NCBI RefSeq assembly: GCF_009917485.1
Contig: NZ_QZDT01000019.1
Location: forward strand, 1-64,000
Source of the DNA: Parablautia muri
Lineage (GTDB): Bacteria; Bacillota; Clostridia; Lachnospirales; Lachnospiraceae
Length of the DNA: 64,000 nucleotides
Direction of reading: 5' to 3'
This document shows positions 57,251 to 64,000 of the stretch, piece by piece. The translations under genes were made by a program, and so were the position numbers. Below the pieces are notes generated by a model. The model saw only the letters and a list, made by a program, of their open reading frames with translations, did not search any database and was not told where the DNA came from. The number at the start of each line of letters is the position of its first letter. Position 1 is the stretch's first letter.

Positions 57251-58504
57251 TTATTTCCCAAATATATGAACCCCCAAATTTCGATAATCCCTGCAGATAT
57301 CTTCATATCCTCTCTCAATGAAATGGCAGTTCTTTACCACTGTTTCTCCAAGCGCCATGCTACCTGCAATCACCAGGGCCGCTCCTCCCCTGAGTTCTTC
57401 AGCCGCCACCTCGCATCCTAAGAGACTGTCCACACCTTGAATCACCGCCTGGCGCCTTCCTCTTAATTCAATGGAGGCTCCCATTTTTCGAAGCTGTTCC
57501 ACAATCCGAAAACGGTCTTCAAAAATCGTTTCCTCAATAACACTCTCCCCCTCGCAGGTAGACAAAACTGCCATAAGCGGAGACTGCATATCCGTGGGAA
57601 AACCAGGATAAATTTCTGTCTTAATATAAGGAATCGGCTTTTTGTACTCTTTTGCAATAATATTAAGCCCTTCTCTGGTCACATGGACTTCCGCGCCAAT
57701 CTCCTCCGCCACCCTTAGCATGCTCCGCATCTGGGCCACAGGTGCATCCTCCAAAAAAATATGACCGCCTGCTCCAAGCACACTCATAAGATACGTCCCT
57801 GCCACAATCCGGTCAGCAGGCACTCGGAATCTGATACCGTGAAGTCTATGTCCTCCCTGTATGATCAGCACAGAACCGCCAATCCCTTCAATCACCGCTC
57901 CTGCTTCCCGCAAAAATTCGCATAAGGTAACAATCTCAGGTTCCTTGGCTGCGTTTTGAATCACCGTCACTCCTTTTGCCATGACGGCCGCCAGAATGAC
58001 ATTTTCTGTGGTCCCCACGCTGGAAACAGGAAGCCTTATCACCGCACCCTCAAGCGCCTTTACCCGCGCGGTGAAGCAGCCGTCTTTTTCATAAATTACC
58101 ACACCCATCCTGCGCAGAGCATTTAAATGCATATCGATAGGTCTTTCTCCTATCACGCACCCGCCCGGATAAGCCATCGTCACTTCGCCTATTCTGCCCA
58201 GCATGGCGCCTAACAGCGTAATGGAGGAACGCATACCTGTAACATGGTCGCCTGACATTGTATCCTCCAATATATTTCTGGCGTCTATGGTCAGCGTTTT
58301 ATCTGACCGGACCACTTTACATCCTATACTCTCCAAGAGCTGCTGCATATGATACACGTCTGAAATATGGGGACAGTTTTCTATCATACAGACATCCTGA
58401 ATCAAAAGGGCTGCTGCCATCACCGGCAGTACCGCATTTTTAGAGCCCTGTATCTTTGTTTCTCCAAAAAGAGCATTTCCTCCCAGAATATGAATAGCAT
58501 CCAA
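57251..58504 (-). CDS. murA: UDP-N-acetylglucosamine 1-carboxyvinyltransferase
   Basis: 417 residues. First committed step of peptidoglycan synthesis, target of fosfomycin. The reactive Cys116 is in YPGGCVIGERPIDMH (so the usual fosfomycin-sensitive Cys is kept); GSKNAVLP and the C-terminal RYGY-like FIERGYEDI are present. It is placed between ftsW and ftsQ, as in many Clostridia. Confidence 0.96.
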   Translation of the reverse strand: MDAIHILGGNALFGETKIQGSKNAVLPVMAAALLIQDVCMIENCPHISDVYHMQQLLESIGCKVVRSDKTLTIDARNILEDTMSGDHVTGMRSSITLLGAMLGRIGEVTMAYPGGCVIGERPIDMHLNALRRMGVVIYEKDGCFTARVKALEGAVIRLPVSSVGTTENVILAAVMAKGVTVIQNAAKEPEIVTLCEFLREAGAVIEGIGGSVLIIQGGHRLHGIRFRVPADRIVAGTYLMSVLGAGGHIFLEDAPVAQMRSMLRVAEEIGAEVHVTREGLNIIAKEYKKPIPYIKTEIYPGFPTDMQSPLMAVLSTCEGESVIEETIFEDRFRIVEQLRKMGASIELRGRRQAVIQGVDSLLGCEVAAEELRGGAALVIAGSMALGETVVKNCHFIERGYEDICRDYRNLGVHIFGK

Positions 58505-58581
58505 ATTCTCACCATCTGCCTTCCGGTTTAAAAGTTAGACCTATCCTACTATATGTAAACTTTCAGAAAATGCATCTTGTA

Positions 58582-59763
58582 CTACAAATCTTTCAGCCGT
58601 ATTCCCTTCCCCACACTTAGTACGATTCCCACTTCAACCAGCAGAAAAAGTACGGAAGTACCTCCATAACTGATAAACGGAAGGGAAATTCCCGTATTGG
58701 GAATGGTATTGGTTACAACCGCCACATTCAAAATAACCTGTATGGCAATATGCCCCATTACGCCAACCACCAAAAGCGCACCGAACAAATCCGAAGCATT
58801 GTTGGCAATCACCATAAAACGCCAGATGAGCAGCATGAACATCAATAAAATGGAAATAGCCCCAAATAAACCCAATTCTTCGCAGATAATGGAAAAAATC
58901 ATATCGTTCTGGGCCTCCGGAACAAATCCAAGCTTCTGCATGCTCTGCCCTAAGCCTTTTCCAAGTATCCCTCCTGAACCTATGGCGTAAAGGGCCTGGA
59001 GGGTTTGGAACCCTTTTCCGCTGGCGTAAGCTTCCGGGTCAAGCCAGGCTAAAATACGGGTTCCGCGGACACCTAACCCATCCGAATCAGCCGCATTTGC
59101 AATCAAGAACACGGCAAGCGCGCATACCGCCACTCCCAAAACCCCAAGCACAATAAACCGTTTATAGTCCGGACACGAAACAAAGAGCATAAGAACTGCA
59201 ATTCCCAGAATGATAATAGCAGAGCTCATATTTTCCGTGACTTTCCATACCAAAAGGCACACCGGCAAAGGAATCCCCAATACCATAAAAAAACCTCTTC
59301 CGCTCCTTATCTTCCGCCCCATCTTGCAAATCAGACTGGACAGGAACAGAATCATGCCTACCTTTGCAATCTCCGCAGGCTGAACGGATATACCGGCTAT
59401 ATTCAGCCATCTTTTCGCACCGTTTGCCTCCACGCCAAAAGGAATGATCAGCAAAATCAGTACAATAGATACGATATAGCCCATTGCCGCAAACCGCTCC
59501 CAAAAATGATATGGAATATTTGCAACCACAATCATTGCAGCCATGCCCACAACCGTAGAAGCCGCCTGTCTTTTCAGGAAAAATGCCGGATCCGGGTTCT
59601 TAAGCGTACTTCCCTCGTAAGAGCTGGAGGAATACAGCATAACCAGTCCAAAGGCCAGCAGAAACAACACAATAAATAACAGCGTATAATCAAAAAAAGA
59701 TTCTTCCTGTTTCTTTACCCGCCCTCTATGATTGTTCTGATATCTTCTTTCTGCCACAATCAT
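58582..59763 (-). CDS. SEDS-family FtsW/SpoVE peptidoglycan glycosyltransferase
   Basis: 393 residues, ten membrane helices after a short basic N-terminus. SEDS family: GAKRWLNIAGISVQPAEIAKV, then GKGLGQSMQKLGFVPEAQNDMIFSIICEELG, then the terminal GISLPFISYGGTS. It polymerises lipid II with a class B PBP partner. In this cluster it could be FtsW (division) or SpoVE (cortex); sequence alone does not decide. If the interrupted PBP upstream is SpoVD, then SpoVE would be its natural partner. Confidence 0.93.
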   Translation of the reverse strand: MIVAERRYQNNHRGRVKKQEESFFDYTLLFIVLFLLAFGLVMLYSSSSYEGSTLKNPDPAFFLKRQAASTVVGMAAMIVVANIPYHFWERFAAMGYIVSIVLILLIIPFGVEANGAKRWLNIAGISVQPAEIAKVGMILFLSSLICKMGRKIRSGRGFFMVLGIPLPVCLLVWKVTENMSSAIIILGIAVLMLFVSCPDYKRFIVLGVLGVAVCALAVFLIANAADSDGLGVRGTRILAWLDPEAYASGKGFQTLQALYAIGSGGILGKGLGQSMQKLGFVPEAQNDMIFSIICEELGLFGAISILLMFMLLIWRFMVIANNASDLFGALLVVGVMGHIAIQVILNVAVVTNTIPNTGISLPFISYGGTSVLFLLVEVGIVLSVGKGIRLKDL

Positions 59764-59855
59764 CTAAACCTCCATACCGGTGCAAACAGCTTGAAGAATA
59801 ACCGTCTGGGCATTCTTCTTACTTATATGAAAAAGGGTTGCTGTGTAAATCTTTT

Positions 59856-61235
59856 TCATATTTTTCCTACTAACTCTTTAAATACTTTTCCCCGCACCTC
59901 ATAATTGGGAAACATCCCCCAGCTTGCGCAGGCCGGGGATAAAAGCACCGCATCTCCTGCGTCCGCCTGCTTTACGCACGCATCAAAGGCTTCCTCAAAC
60001 GTATCGGCCAAAATGATATTGGAAATGCCATGTTCCCTGGCGCACTTTTCAATCTTTTCACGGGTCGCTCCCACCAGCACCAAAGCCTTCACCTTTCCTT
60101 CAAAAGCCTCGATCCACTCATCGTACCTGCTGCCTTTATCATAGCCGCCTCCTAAAAGCACTGTGGGCTTTGACATGGCGCGTATTCCCTGGATTGCCGC
60201 ATCCGGATTGGTTCCTTTGGAATCATTATAATAATCCACTCCGCCCTTGGTGTCAACAAATTCTATTCTGTGTTCCACCGGTGCAAATACCCGAATGGTA
60301 TCAAGAATAACATTCATAGGAACACTTAAAGAATAACAGATGGCGATAGCGGCCATGACATTTTCCACATTGCACATTCCCACAAGTCTCATGTCGTGTA
60401 TGTTCAGAAGTCTGCGGACATTTCTCTCATCACCAGGTAAACATTTTGCCAGAAAGATTTCTTCTCCATCCAGATAAATTCCTTCCTTAAGTTCCCTTTT
60501 GGAGGAAAAGTACACCACTCTGGCAGGACATCTTTCACCAAAATCTCTGGTGTAAGCGTCTTCATAATTTAATACGCACACATCCTCCTTTGTCTGGTTT
60601 TCGGCTATCCTTTCTTTCGTCTTTACATAACATTCCATGGTGTGATGACGGTTCAAATGATCCGGCGTGATGTTTAAAATGGCGGATACATTGGGCCGGA
60701 AGGAATGAGTGGTTTCAAGCTGAAAGCTGCTGATTTCCGCAACCGTCATACTCTCTTTCCCCGTATCAAGGGCAATGTCCGTATAGGGATTTCCGATATT
60801 TCCTACCACATGCACAGAAACATAATAGGCGCTTAAAATCTGTCCTGTTAAAGTGGTAGTCGTGGTTTTCCCGTTGGTGCCTGTGATTGCCGCTATTTTC
60901 CCTTTTGCAAAGGCATAAGCCAGTTCAATCTCTCCCCATATTGGAATGTTCCTATTCTTATACTCCTCTAATAAGGGAGCGTCTATTGGCACACCGGGAC
61001 TTATCACCACAAGGGCAATTTCCCTTTTCATATCTTCCGATAAGGAGCCAATCCAAAGGGTAAGGCCCGGTATTTCCCCTGCTTTTTCTATCTTTTCTAT
61101 CAGTTCTTTTTTATCCAGCTTTTCATTACTGTCAAACAACACAGGAAAAGCCCCGCACCTTCCAAGCAGCCGGGATGCGCCGATTCCGCTTTTTCCGCTT
61201 CCCACCACCAGAACTTTTTTACCTTGTAGTTCCAT
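59856..61235 (-). CDS. murD: UDP-N-acetylmuramoylalanine-D-glutamate ligase
   Basis: 459 residues. Adds D-Glu to UDP-MurNAc-L-Ala. ATP-binding GTNGKTTTTTLTG (about 119-131), NITPDHLNRHHTME, and the C-terminal DSKGTNPDA and LLSPACASWGMF. A 92-base gap separates it from mraY; it is in line with the rest of the cluster. Confidence 0.97.
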   Translation of the reverse strand: MELQGKKVLVVGSGKSGIGASRLLGRCGAFPVLFDSNEKLDKKELIEKIEKAGEIPGLTLWIGSLSEDMKREIALVVISPGVPIDAPLLEEYKNRNIPIWGEIELAYAFAKGKIAAITGTNGKTTTTTLTGQILSAYYVSVHVVGNIGNPYTDIALDTGKESMTVAEISSFQLETTHSFRPNVSAILNITPDHLNRHHTMECYVKTKERIAENQTKEDVCVLNYEDAYTRDFGERCPARVVYFSSKRELKEGIYLDGEEIFLAKCLPGDERNVRRLLNIHDMRLVGMCNVENVMAAIAICYSLSVPMNVILDTIRVFAPVEHRIEFVDTKGGVDYYNDSKGTNPDAAIQGIRAMSKPTVLLGGGYDKGSRYDEWIEAFEGKVKALVLVGATREKIEKCAREHGISNIILADTFEEAFDACVKQADAGDAVLLSPACASWGMFPNYEVRGKVFKELVGKI

Positions 61236-61328
61236 GTAAATCCTCCATTTCCGTCAGTATACTATATCTAAAGTCTTTATCTGTATACCTATTTAGACCT
61301 CAAGCATAAACCTGTAAATATATCAAAC

Positions 61329-62297
61329 TTAGAAGCCGGATAAGGCAAGAAGACAGAGCATAGCGGTCACAATGGAAAATACCGCCACTATTTTCGTTTC
61401 CTTCCAGCCGCACAGCTCAAAATGATGATGGAGCGGCGCCATTTTGAAAATTCTCTTTCCTCCGCTTATCTTAAAATATACCACCTGTATGATAACCGAC
61501 AAAACCTCCGCCATATAAATAAATCCCACAATGGGTAAGAACAAAGGCATCTGCATCATATATGCACAGCCCGCCACAAATCCGCCAAGAGCCAGAGAAC
61601 CGGTATCTCCCATAAAGACACTGGCAGGATGCACATTAAATAAAAGGAATCCCAATAAGGCTCCCGTAACGGCGCATGTAATCGGCCCAATCCCTGCCCC
61701 TGTTCCAAGCGCCGCAACTGTAAAAAAGGTGGAAACCATCACTGTCACACTACCCGCAAGCCCATCTAAGCCATCTGTGAAATTCGTGCCGTTTACCGTT
61801 CCGATTACTACAAGAAACAAAAGCGGAATATTAAGCCAGCCAAAATCCACATAATATCCCTTTAAAAAAGGAATATGCATTGCCAGTAAATTTTCCGGAG
61901 ATTTCAGCAGATAACGGGCAAAAAGTCCTGTCACTAACAGCTGCAGCAGCATCTTCTGCCATGCCCGAAGCCCCATAGAACGCCTGAGTACCACCTTAAT
62001 GTAGTCATCCAATAAGCCAATCAGGCCAAATCCCAATGTGAGAACCAAAATGGGGACAATCTTAGGATAATCCTTTACATACAGCACAGATGTAACCGCC
62101 ATACTGGCCATTATCAAAATGCCGCCCATGGTAGGTGTTCCTGTCTTTTTCAAATGGCTGCTAGGGCCGTCATCCCTAACCGTCTGCCCCACCTTAAGCT
62201 TCCTAAGTAAGGGGATAATCATCGGCCCTAATGCCACACTTATGCCAAAAGATATTAAGACAGGCATCATAATAGCACTACCGTTCATTGCCTGCAC
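61329..62297 (-). CDS. mraY: phospho-N-acetylmuramoyl-pentapeptide transferase
   Basis: 322 residues, ten membrane helices. Makes lipid I from UDP-MurNAc-pentapeptide and undecaprenyl phosphate. Conserved GTNFTDGLDGLAG with the catalytic Asp, VFMGDTGSLALGG and MAPLHHHFE. AGAGGTG precedes the start, which is only three bases after the stop codon of the interrupted PBP gene, so the two were evidently one transcription unit. Confidence 0.97.
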   Translation of the reverse strand: MQAMNGSAIMMPVLISFGISVALGPMIIPLLRKLKVGQTVRDDGPSSHLKKTGTPTMGGILIMASMAVTSVLYVKDYPKIVPILVLTLGFGLIGLLDDYIKVVLRRSMGLRAWQKMLLQLLVTGLFARYLLKSPENLLAMHIPFLKGYYVDFGWLNIPLLFLVVIGTVNGTNFTDGLDGLAGSVTVMVSTFFTVAALGTGAGIGPITCAVTGALLGFLLFNVHPASVFMGDTGSLALGGFVAGCAYMMQMPLFLPIVGFIYMAEVLSVIIQVVYFKISGGKRIFKMAPLHHHFELCGWKETKIVAVFSIVTAMLCLLALSGF

Positions 62298-62300
62298 CTC

Positions 62301-62993
62301 TCAATTATAATCCATTTTTCCTAAATAAGGAAGAATATTTTCAAAAAGCTGTCTCACCACCGGCGCTGCCACCTGTCCGCCATAATACACTCCCTGGGGA
62401 TTATGTATAATACAAAGAGCAAGCACCTGGGGGTCATCAGCGGGGGCAAAGCCCAAAAAAGAAGCAATATACCTGCCGCTTCCCCTTGGAAGAGTCTGGC
62501 TGGTTGCTGTCTTCCCTCCAACCCTTGCACCCTCCACGTACCCGTTTTTACCGGAACCATTTTCTACCACCTGCTCCAAAATCATCCGCATTGTGGCGGA
62601 GGTTTCCTCTGATACAATATGCTCGCTTACCGGATAAGAGAACCGCTCTATTTCCGTTCCATCTCTGTCAGATGTCTTCACCGCAAAATGAGGCGTGATT
62701 CTGTTTCCGCCATTTATGATGGAGGAAGCCGTAGTGGCAAGCTGTATGGGCGTAATCTGAAAAGACTGTCCAAAGGATACCGTTGCCAGCTCCACAGCTT
62801 TCATATCCTCCATCTTATGCATAATCGTCCCCGCCTCCCCAGGCAGGTCAACGCCGGTTTTGTTAAGCAGGCCAAACTGTTCAAAATAATGATAATAATT
62901 TTCCACTCCCAATCTTAGGCCTACCGTAATAAACACCGGGTTACAGGTATTTACAAATTGAATAAGCCGCCTTTTGTTGCCGCATAGCGGCAA
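62301..62993 (-). pseudogene. spoVD: SpoVD-type penicillin-binding protein, 3' part, interrupted by element
   Basis: Only the C-terminal third of a class B PBP transpeptidase. It includes NTCNPVFITVGLRLGVENYY (SxN region, with Thr for Ser), FEQFGLLNKTGVDLPGEAGT, SFGQSFQITPIQL, and GGKTATSQTLPRGSGRY in place of KTG, then the end of the domain. The KTAT form and this wording fit SpoVD of Clostridia; a division PBP (FtsI) is the alternative. The N-terminal part, with the SxxK serine, is missing. The homology stops near 62945-62975; the open frame continues about 40 codons upstream, with no resemblance to PBPs and no good start. It may be rebuilt by excision, in which case it is not a true pseudogene. 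Confidence 0.85.
62977..62993. repeat. perfect palindrome near the element end
   Basis: TTGCCGC-ATA-GCGGCAA, 7-bp arms, about 30 bases from the SxN codons. It could be part of the attachment site or a transcript hairpin. Confidence 0.6.
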
Positions 62994-63019
62994 TTCAAGT
63001 CCGGATAAAAAGCGCCCGC

Positions 63020-63055
63020 CTTTTAAGGCATCTTTTAAGGCGTCTTTTAAGACGT
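63020..63055. repeat. three 12-bp tandem repeats
   Basis: CTTTTAAGGCAT, CTTTTAAGGCGT and CTTTTAAGACGT lie head to tail over the 3' end of the recombinase gene, including its stop codon. Confidence 0.75.
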
Positions 63056-64000
63056 TTTCATGGCTGCGTATATTTCAAATCTTCCGTCTTTATGTACCTT
63101 TATCAAATCAATTTTCTTAAGGGTCTCTTTTAGCAATGCCTTCTCTATTAAATTTTCTTCTTTAACCGCCTCCTCTATTTTCTTAAGACGCATCTCATAA
63201 TTATTATATGGCTCCTTTTCCTGCTTTATGACCGCAATTTGCTCCGCAAGACAGTAAATACGTTCTGTTAGATTCTTACTGTATTTCTCATAATCTTCAT
63301 CCTCTATCACACCTCTTAACAGCTTTTCCATCAGCACATCCTTTTTGCCCATAAGCTTTTTATGCTCTTTTTCAAGTTTAGAAAGCTCCCCGCTTTCCTC
63401 CCCTTCCTTTAGGCTCTTGCTTATGGCATGCATAAGCCTTTTTTGCAGATGTTCCTTTTGTAGACATTCCTTTGTGCGACACATCTCTGAAAGCTGCTCT
63501 TTCTTGTCAAACATCTCTTTATGATCTGAAAGTACTCCGGCCATATATTGATAGATTTCTTCTTCCGGCAGATGCCTGTTATCGCAGCCCCCTAAGTGTT
63601 CATCCTCTTTTTTTCTGCCGCCCTCTAAAAAAGCTGCACATTTCCAAACCACTTTTTTCCCCGCTTTCGTATGATAGCAGGTTCTGTAATATGTTCTTCC
63701 GCACTCTGCACATATCAACTTTCTGGTAAAATCATATTTTTTCCCCTGCTCCTTTCTTTCTCTGGCGCCTTTTGCCTTCTTTTTCATAATTTCCACCACT
63801 TCCTCCTGGTATTCCTTTGAAACAATTGGAGGAAGGGCATGTTCCATGATAATCCAGTCATTTTCAGGTACCTTTTCATACCGTTTTGTATCAAAATTAT
63901 AAATACGCGTATTTAAAATCATTGTCCCATGGGCTCTTGGGGTATACAGCATTTTTCTCCATTGGGCCTCCGATATTCTTTGCCCGTTCCTTCCCCTGGC
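63047..64000 (-). CDS. large serine recombinase, C-terminal part (runs off the edge)
   Basis: The frame is open through the right edge, so 317 codons are visible and the N-terminal resolvase domain with the catalytic Ser is outside. The visible part starts in a Recombinase domain (GQRISEAQWRKMLYTPRAHG, then DTKRYEKVPENDWIIMEHALPPIV), followed by a zinc ribbon (CAECGRTYYRTCYHTK ... CAAFLEG ... GGCDN) and a long coiled coil (about 125-260) before the C-terminal tail. This is the layout of site-specific integrases such as SpoIVCA, which excises skin in sigK. It is on the same strand as the spoVD remnant and ends about 85 bases before it. Confidence 0.92.
   Translation of the reverse strand, partial: ARGRNGQRISEAQWRKMLYTPRAHGTMILNTRIYNFDTKRYEKVPENDWIIMEHALPPIVSKEYQEEVVEIMKKKAKGARERKEQGKKYDFTRKLICAECGRTYYRTCYHTKAGKKVVWKCAAFLEGGRKKEDEHLGGCDNRHLPEEEIYQYMAGVLSDHKEMFDKKEQLSEMCRTKECLQKEHLQKRLMHAISKSLKEGEESGELSKLEKEHKKLMGKKDVLMEKLLRGVIEDEDYEKYSKNLTERIYCLAEQIAVIKQEKEPYNNYEMRLKKIEEAVKEENLIEKALLKETLKKIDLIKVHKDGRFEIYAAMKTS

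Larger units (their letters stand above)
62966..64000 (-). mobile_element. end of a recombinase-bearing intervening element
   Basis: From the break in the spoVD homology to the window edge, the sequence does not belong to the division and wall cluster. It carries a large serine recombinase, a perfect palindrome and short tandem repeats, as at the end of a skin-like element or prophage. The other end, and so the size and cargo, are outside the window. Confidence 0.75.

Noticed and set aside
62994-63075. Upstream continuation of the PBP reading frame as a functional fusion
   Set aside because: The frame stays open for only about 27 more codons, made of the 12-bp repeats and palindrome, has no good start and no PBP similarity.

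Overview
The window reads as the chromosome of a spore-forming, low-GC member of the Clostridia, most like Lachnospiraceae. The reasons are a full early sporulation block (spoIIGA, sigE, sigG and a YlmC/YmxH gene next to ftsZ), typical Clostridial housekeeping gene order, and families common in that group (DUF6020, DUF5688, choline-binding lysozyme). Almost all genes are intact and lie on the minus strand.

Layout. 1-260: probable leader and promoter of an rRNA operon running off the left edge. 300-6340: an OmpR-type two-component system with a multi-pass membrane protein and a lipoprotein. 6450-6930: tRNA-Val, tRNA-Ala and an unexplained structured stretch. 7107-9762: ABC-2 exporter. 9856-13374: ssrA (tmRNA), smpB, rnr and secG, the trans-translation and RNA quality-control set. 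13480-16580: choline-binding lysozyme and enolase. 16688-30127: several GT-C membrane glycosyltransferases, interleaved with a YtrA-type regulated ABC transporter and gpmI. 30226-35431: a cation efflux protein and a heterodimeric multidrug ABC exporter with its own leader peptide and attenuator. 35526-45964: TPR protein, DEAD-box helicase, GT2, NYN/LOTUS protein, glutamate dehydrogenase, SH3 protein, tRNA-Arg and DUF5688. 46165-50058: efp, aroQ, aroK, aroE, a YqeG phosphatase and nrdR. 50226-53314: sigG, ymxH, sigE, spoIIGA. 53564-62297: M18 aminopeptidase, then the division and wall cluster ftsZ, ftsQ/divIB, murA, ftsW/spoVE, murD, mraY.

The most striking feature is at the right edge. Upstream of mraY lies only the 3' third of a SpoVD-type class B penicillin-binding protein. 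Its homology stops at the SxN active-site motif, and about 85 bases further on is the 3' end of a large serine recombinase that runs out of the window. This is the arrangement of a skin-like intervening element inside a sporulation gene, which would have to be excised to rebuild spoVD. The other half of the gene and of the element lie outside the window, so this is an inference.

Two further systems deserve attention. Two copies of a 131-144 bp palindromic repeat, in opposite orientation, have GTAAC termini, 8-9 bp flanking duplications and compensatory changes in their stems. The ABC exporter at 31920-35431 is preceded by a 42-codon leader peptide with a strong ribosome site and an intrinsic terminator, in the manner of BmrB-BmrCD. 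The spoIIG promoter also keeps the unusual long spacer known from Bacillus.
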